Shown here: in pieces, positions 22,474 through 25,377 of the stretch | How the letters are laid out: each line of letters begins with the position of its first letter | How positions within the stretch are numbered: position 1 is the stretch's first letter | NCBI GenBank assembly: GCA_045531235.1 | Contig: JAZSDQ010000105.1 | Span: 1 to 25,377, forward strand | Length of the DNA stretch: 25,377 nt | Direction: 5' to 3' | From: RGIG5579 sp045531235 | Lineage (GTDB): Bacteria > Bacillota > Clostridia > Oscillospirales > SIG627 | Notes under the pieces: generated by a model | What the model was told of the DNA's origin: nothing | Seen by the model: only the letters and a program-made list of their open reading frames with translations | The model's database searches: none | Translations under genes and position numbers: made by a program

Positions 22474-23385
22474 TTAAAAAGCGTCAATATAGCGACAGGC
22501 AGCAATGGCGCAAACAGCACCGTCAGAAACTGCGGTAGCTACCTGACGAACCGCCTTTTTGCGGCAATCCCCTGCAACAAAGATTCCTTTGGTTTGGGTA
22601 GTGCAATCTTCACCGGATGCAAAATAGCCGGCTTCATCAAGCTCACAAAGCTCCTTGAAAGCATCGTTTTCGGGAACAAGTCCGATGGCAACGAACATAC
22701 CGTCCACCTTCAGTTCTTCTTCGCTGCCGTCGACAGTCTTTTTCAAGGTAATGGCGTGAAAGGCATCTCCGTCGGCAATGGAAGAAACCACCGTACCCAG
22801 ACGAACTTCCACATTTCCTCTTTTTTCCAGAATCTCTTGCAATCTTTTTTCGCCGGTAAGGAAATCAAGATTTTGAATGACGTATACCTTTTCGCAGGTT
22901 TCGGAAAGGAGAATGGCCTCCTGCAAAGCGGAATTCCCGCCGCCGATAAGGGCTACCTTTTTATTTTGGTAAAAGGCACCGTCACACACGGCGCAAAAAC
23001 TGATGCCCTCTCCGATAAACTTCTCTTCGTTTTCCAGACCGAGATGACGGTGACGGGCACCGCAGGCAAGGATCACCGCGCGGCACTCATATTCGTTTCC
23101 TTCCTCGGTGACAACGACCTTCTTTTCGCCCTCATCACGAACGGAAATTACGTTTTCCACTTCCACGTCGGCACCCTGGAAAAGCACCTGAGAAACCATT
23201 TTATCCGCAAGCTCGCTGCCGCTGACAGATTCAAAAGCAGGGTAATTCTCCACCTTGGGAGAAAAGGTGATCTGCCCGCCGAAGGCACCTTTGTCCAGCA
23301 AAAGAACGCTCTTACCTGCTCTTCTCGCATACACGGCGGCAGTAAGCCCTGCGGGACCTGCACCTACAATAACGATATCATACAT
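22474..23385 (-). CDS. trxB: Thioredoxin reductase-like flavoprotein with altered NADPH site
   Basis: A 303-residue low-molecular-weight thioredoxin reductase homologue that should reduce a redoxin partner through FAD and a CxxC pair. The FAD loop is IVGAGPAGLTAAVYARRAG, the redox-active pair is C131-C134 in FCAVCDGAF, the second dinucleotide loop is IGGGNSALQEA, and the FAD end motif is GIFVAGDCRKKAVRQVATA. The usual HRRxxxR that binds the NADPH 2'-phosphate is replaced by VIQNLDFLTGEKRL, so the electron donor may be something other than NADPH. ATG 23385 has GAGGT upstream. It lies 51 bp after nrdD, where an nrdG gene is often found, so it probably reduces the redoxin domain of that enzyme. 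Confidence 0.88.
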   Translation of the reverse strand: MYDIVIVGAGPAGLTAAVYARRAGKSVLLLDKGAFGGQITFSPKVENYPAFESVSGSELADKMVSQVLFQGADVEVENVISVRDEGEKKVVVTEEGNEYECRAVILACGARHRHLGLENEEKFIGEGISFCAVCDGAFYQNKKVALIGGGNSALQEAILLSETCEKVYVIQNLDFLTGEKRLQEILEKRGNVEVRLGTVVSSIADGDAFHAITLKKTVDGSEEELKVDGMFVAIGLVPENDAFKELCELDEAGYFASGEDCTTQTKGIFVAGDCRKKAVRQVATAVSDGAVCAIAACRYIDAF

Positions 23386-23407
23386 ATTTATACCTCACAA
23401 AAGTAAG

Positions 23408-23429
23408 GGGCGGGGGCTTTGCCCCGCCC
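23408..23429 (-). terminator. GC-rich intercistronic hairpin between nrdD and trxB
   Basis: A perfect 8-bp stem GGGCGGGG/CCCCGCCC with a 6-nt loop lies in the 51-bp gap. The following stretch has only short T-runs, so it may act as a partial terminator or an mRNA-stability element rather than a full stop. Confidence 0.5.
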
Positions 23430-23436
23430 TCTTTGA

Positions 23437-25377
23437 TTACTGAACGGACTGGATGTATTTCTTTACGCCGGGAACGGAAACGAATTTTTCCGTCTGACCG
23501 TCTTTTACCAAAACCAGCGTGGGTGCCTGCTTAATGCCGAGGCCCTCGGTAAGAGCAACGTTTTCATTTGCCATTACTTTCTGGAAGGAAATATTTGCCT
23601 TATCCAAAAGCTGAGTTGCGATCTTGCAGTTGGGGCAAGTGGCAGAAGCGAAGAGATATACACCGTCAGCAAGGAATGCACCGGGTTCTTTTGCTTCGAT
23701 CTCGCAAGCTTCCTTGGGACCCTTGTGAGTCAATTTGGAATTGAGAATATCGTAAGTCTTTCTTTCCTTGTACTCCTGAGCCTTACCGTCATTCCAGTTC
23801 TTTACGGGACGGTAGTAACCGGTAATACGGCTGTAAACCTCGGTTTCTTTGGAGCACTTGGGGCAAGAATACTTTTCACCGGCAATATATCCGTGCTCCT
23901 TACATACGGAATAAGTGGGAGACAGGGTGTAGTAAGGCAAGCGGTAGTTCTCTGCAATCTTGCGAATGATGGATGCCGCAGCTTTCCAATCGGGAAGCTT
24001 TTCACCGATAAAGGCGTGGAATACGGTACCGGAGGTGTAAAGGGTCTGGAGCTCGTCCTGGATATCAAGAGCGGAGAAGATATCGTCGGTAAAGCCTACA
24101 GGCAGGTGAGAAGAGTTGGTGTAGTAGGGAGTTTCGCCGTCGGATGCGCAAAGGATATCGGGATATCTCTTGCGGTCATGCTTTGCAAGACGGAACGCGG
24201 TAGACTCTGCGGGAGTTGCTTCCAGATTGTAAAGGTCGCCGTATTTTTCCTGATAGTCGGAAAGGCGCTCTCTCATGTGGTTCAGAACGTCCTTGGTGAA
24301 TTCCTGCGTTTCCTTGTGGGTCATATCCTTGCGGAGCCACTTGGCATTAAGACCAACCTCATTCATGCCTACAAGACCGATGGTGGAGAAGTGGTTGTTG
24401 AAGGTGCCCAGGTATCTCTTGGTGTAAGGATACAGGCCTTCATCAAGAAGCTTGGTGATAATGGTGCGCTTGATCTTCAGAGAACGGGCAGCAATATCCA
24501 TCATGCGATCCAGACGCTTGTAGAACTCTTCCTTATTTTCGGCAAGATAAGCAATTCTAGGCATATTGATGGTAACAACACCAACGGAACCGGTGCTTTC
24601 ACCGCTACCGAAGTAACCGCCGGATTTCTTTCTGAGTTCGCGAAGGTCCAACCGAAGTCTGCAGCACATACTGCGCACGTCGGAGGGTTCCATATCGCTG
24701 TTTACATAGTTGGAGAAGTAGGGAGTACCGTACTTCGAGGTCATTTCGAAAAGGAGCTTGTTGTTCTCGGTTTCGGACCAGTCAAAGTCACGGGTGATGG
24801 AATAGGTGGGAATGGGATACTGGAAACCGCGGCCGTTGGCGTCACCCTCGATCATGATCTCGATGAAGGCACGGTTGACCATATCCATTTCCTTCTTACA
24901 GTCGCCGTACTTGAAATCCTGGCGCTTGCCGCCGATGATTACATATTCATCTTCCAGGTCGTGAGGACAGGTCCAGTCCAAGGTAATATTGGAGAAGCGC
25001 GCCTGAGTACCCCAACGGCTGGGAGTATTGACACCGTAAATAAAGGACTCAATGCACTTCTTTACTGCATCGTAGCTAAGATTATCTACCTTAACGAAGG
25101 GAGCAAGATAGGTATCAAAAGAGCTGAATGCCTGAGCGCCTGCCCATTCATTCTGCATAATACCAAGGAAATTAACCATCTGATTACAGAGGGTAGCAAG
25201 ATGCTTTGCGGGAGCAGAGGTGACCTTACCGGGCACACCGCCGAGCCCCTCCTCAATGAGCTGCTTCAATGACCAACGTGCGCAATAACCGGTCAGCATA
25301 GAAAGGTCATGGAGGTGGATATCCGCATTTTTATGAGCGCCGGAGATCTCATCGTCATAGATCTCGCTGAGCCAATA
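23437..25377 (-). CDS. nrdD: Anaerobic ribonucleoside-triphosphate reductase with C-terminal redoxin domain, 5' end missing
   Basis: 646 C-terminal residues are visible; the frame is open to the right edge (DADIHLHDL-type text reads NADIHLHDLSMLTGYCARWS). This class III glycyl-radical enzyme makes deoxynucleotides without oxygen. Seen are GYCARWSLKQL, NTPSRWGTQARFSN, RSMCCRLRLD with the candidate thiyl-radical cysteine, GSVGVVTINMPRIAY, a zinc-ribbon-like CKEHGYIAGEKYSCPKC, and the glycyl-radical site YSRITGYYRPV followed by NWNDGKAQEY. About 100 extra residues follow, ending in a thioredoxin/glutaredoxin-like domain with VYLFASATCPNCK and KQAPTLVLVKDG. This suggests a built-in disulfide reductant instead of formate. 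The trxB-like gene follows directly. The N-terminal ATP cone would lie outside the window. Confidence 0.93.
   Translation of the reverse strand, partial: YWLSEIYDDEISGAHKNADIHLHDLSMLTGYCARWSLKQLIEEGLGGVPGKVTSAPAKHLATLCNQMVNFLGIMQNEWAGAQAFSSFDTYLAPFVKVDNLSYDAVKKCIESFIYGVNTPSRWGTQARFSNITLDWTCPHDLEDEYVIIGGKRQDFKYGDCKKEMDMVNRAFIEIMIEGDANGRGFQYPIPTYSITRDFDWSETENNKLLFEMTSKYGTPYFSNYVNSDMEPSDVRSMCCRLRLDLRELRKKSGGYFGSGESTGSVGVVTINMPRIAYLAENKEEFYKRLDRMMDIAARSLKIKRTIITKLLDEGLYPYTKRYLGTFNNHFSTIGLVGMNEVGLNAKWLRKDMTHKETQEFTKDVLNHMRERLSDYQEKYGDLYNLEATPAESTAFRLAKHDRKRYPDILCASDGETPYYTNSSHLPVGFTDDIFSALDIQDELQTLYTSGTVFHAFIGEKLPDWKAAASIIRKIAENYRLPYYTLSPTYSVCKEHGYIAGEKYSCPKCSKETEVYSRITGYYRPVKNWNDGKAQEYKERKTYDILNSKLTHKGPKEACEIEAKEPGAFLADGVYLFASATCPNCKIATQLLDKANISFQKVMANENVALTEGLGIKQAPTLVLVKDGQTEKFVSVPGVKKYIQSVQ

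Noticed and set aside
23725..25272. A 515-codon open frame on the plus strand opposite nrdD
   Set aside because: It is antisense to a clearly coding, strongly conserved enzyme whose codon bias leaves the opposite frame open. The translation has no recognisable motif.

Overview
The window looks like a piece of chromosome from a strictly anaerobic, Gram-positive, moderately low-GC bacterium of the Clostridia type. The reasons are a class III (glycyl-radical) ribonucleotide reductase, an LCP wall-polymer ligase, strong GGAGG ribosome-binding sites with some TTG starts, near-consensus sigma-A promoters and an LL-H-type phage holin. I cannot place it to genus from the sequence.

Region 1 (1-9662, minus strand) is one long exopolysaccharide or capsule operon read right to left. 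A short phosphoglycosyl transferase comes first and should start the repeat unit on undecaprenyl phosphate. It is followed by a DegT-like PLP protein, a FemAB/GNAT-type transferase, two GT4 glycosyltransferases, a third GT4, a Wzy-like multi-membrane polymerase, and two more GT4 enzymes. The last one runs off the left edge. Genes overlap by ATGA or lie a few bases apart. No flippase or chain-length regulator is visible; they may lie beyond the left edge. A sigma-A promoter for the operon lies at 9812-9840.

Region 2 (9663-11483) is a 477-bp divergent intergenic region and a plus-strand ATP-grasp ligase with its own promoter, closed by a bidirectional terminator.

Region 3 (11485-16010) is a compact phage-derived cassette on the minus strand: LL-H holin, phage membrane protein, a 756-residue tail or receptor-binding protein with a collagen-like linker, a 58-residue gene in the XkdX position, and an N-acetylmuramoyl-L-alanine amidase. 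No head, packaging, integrase or other tail genes are present. Divergent to it is a small basic HTH-like protein behind a perfect-consensus promoter. A 12-bp motif recurs 42 bp apart, once in the spacer of each divergent promoter, which suggests one regulator controls both. A 48-residue single-span membrane protein gene follows.

Region 4 (15997-21181) is housekeeping: a YfcE-type phosphodiesterase, a divergent SAM-methyltransferase-fold protein, then trkA, trkH and an HDIG-motif phosphohydrolase in one apparent operon for potassium uptake.

Region 5 (21195-25377, minus strand) holds an anaerobic ribonucleotide reductase fused to a C-terminal redoxin domain (5' end cut by the window edge), a thioredoxin reductase lacking the usual NADPH-phosphate-binding motif, and an LCP protein that could attach wall glycans such as the region 1 product to peptidoglycan.
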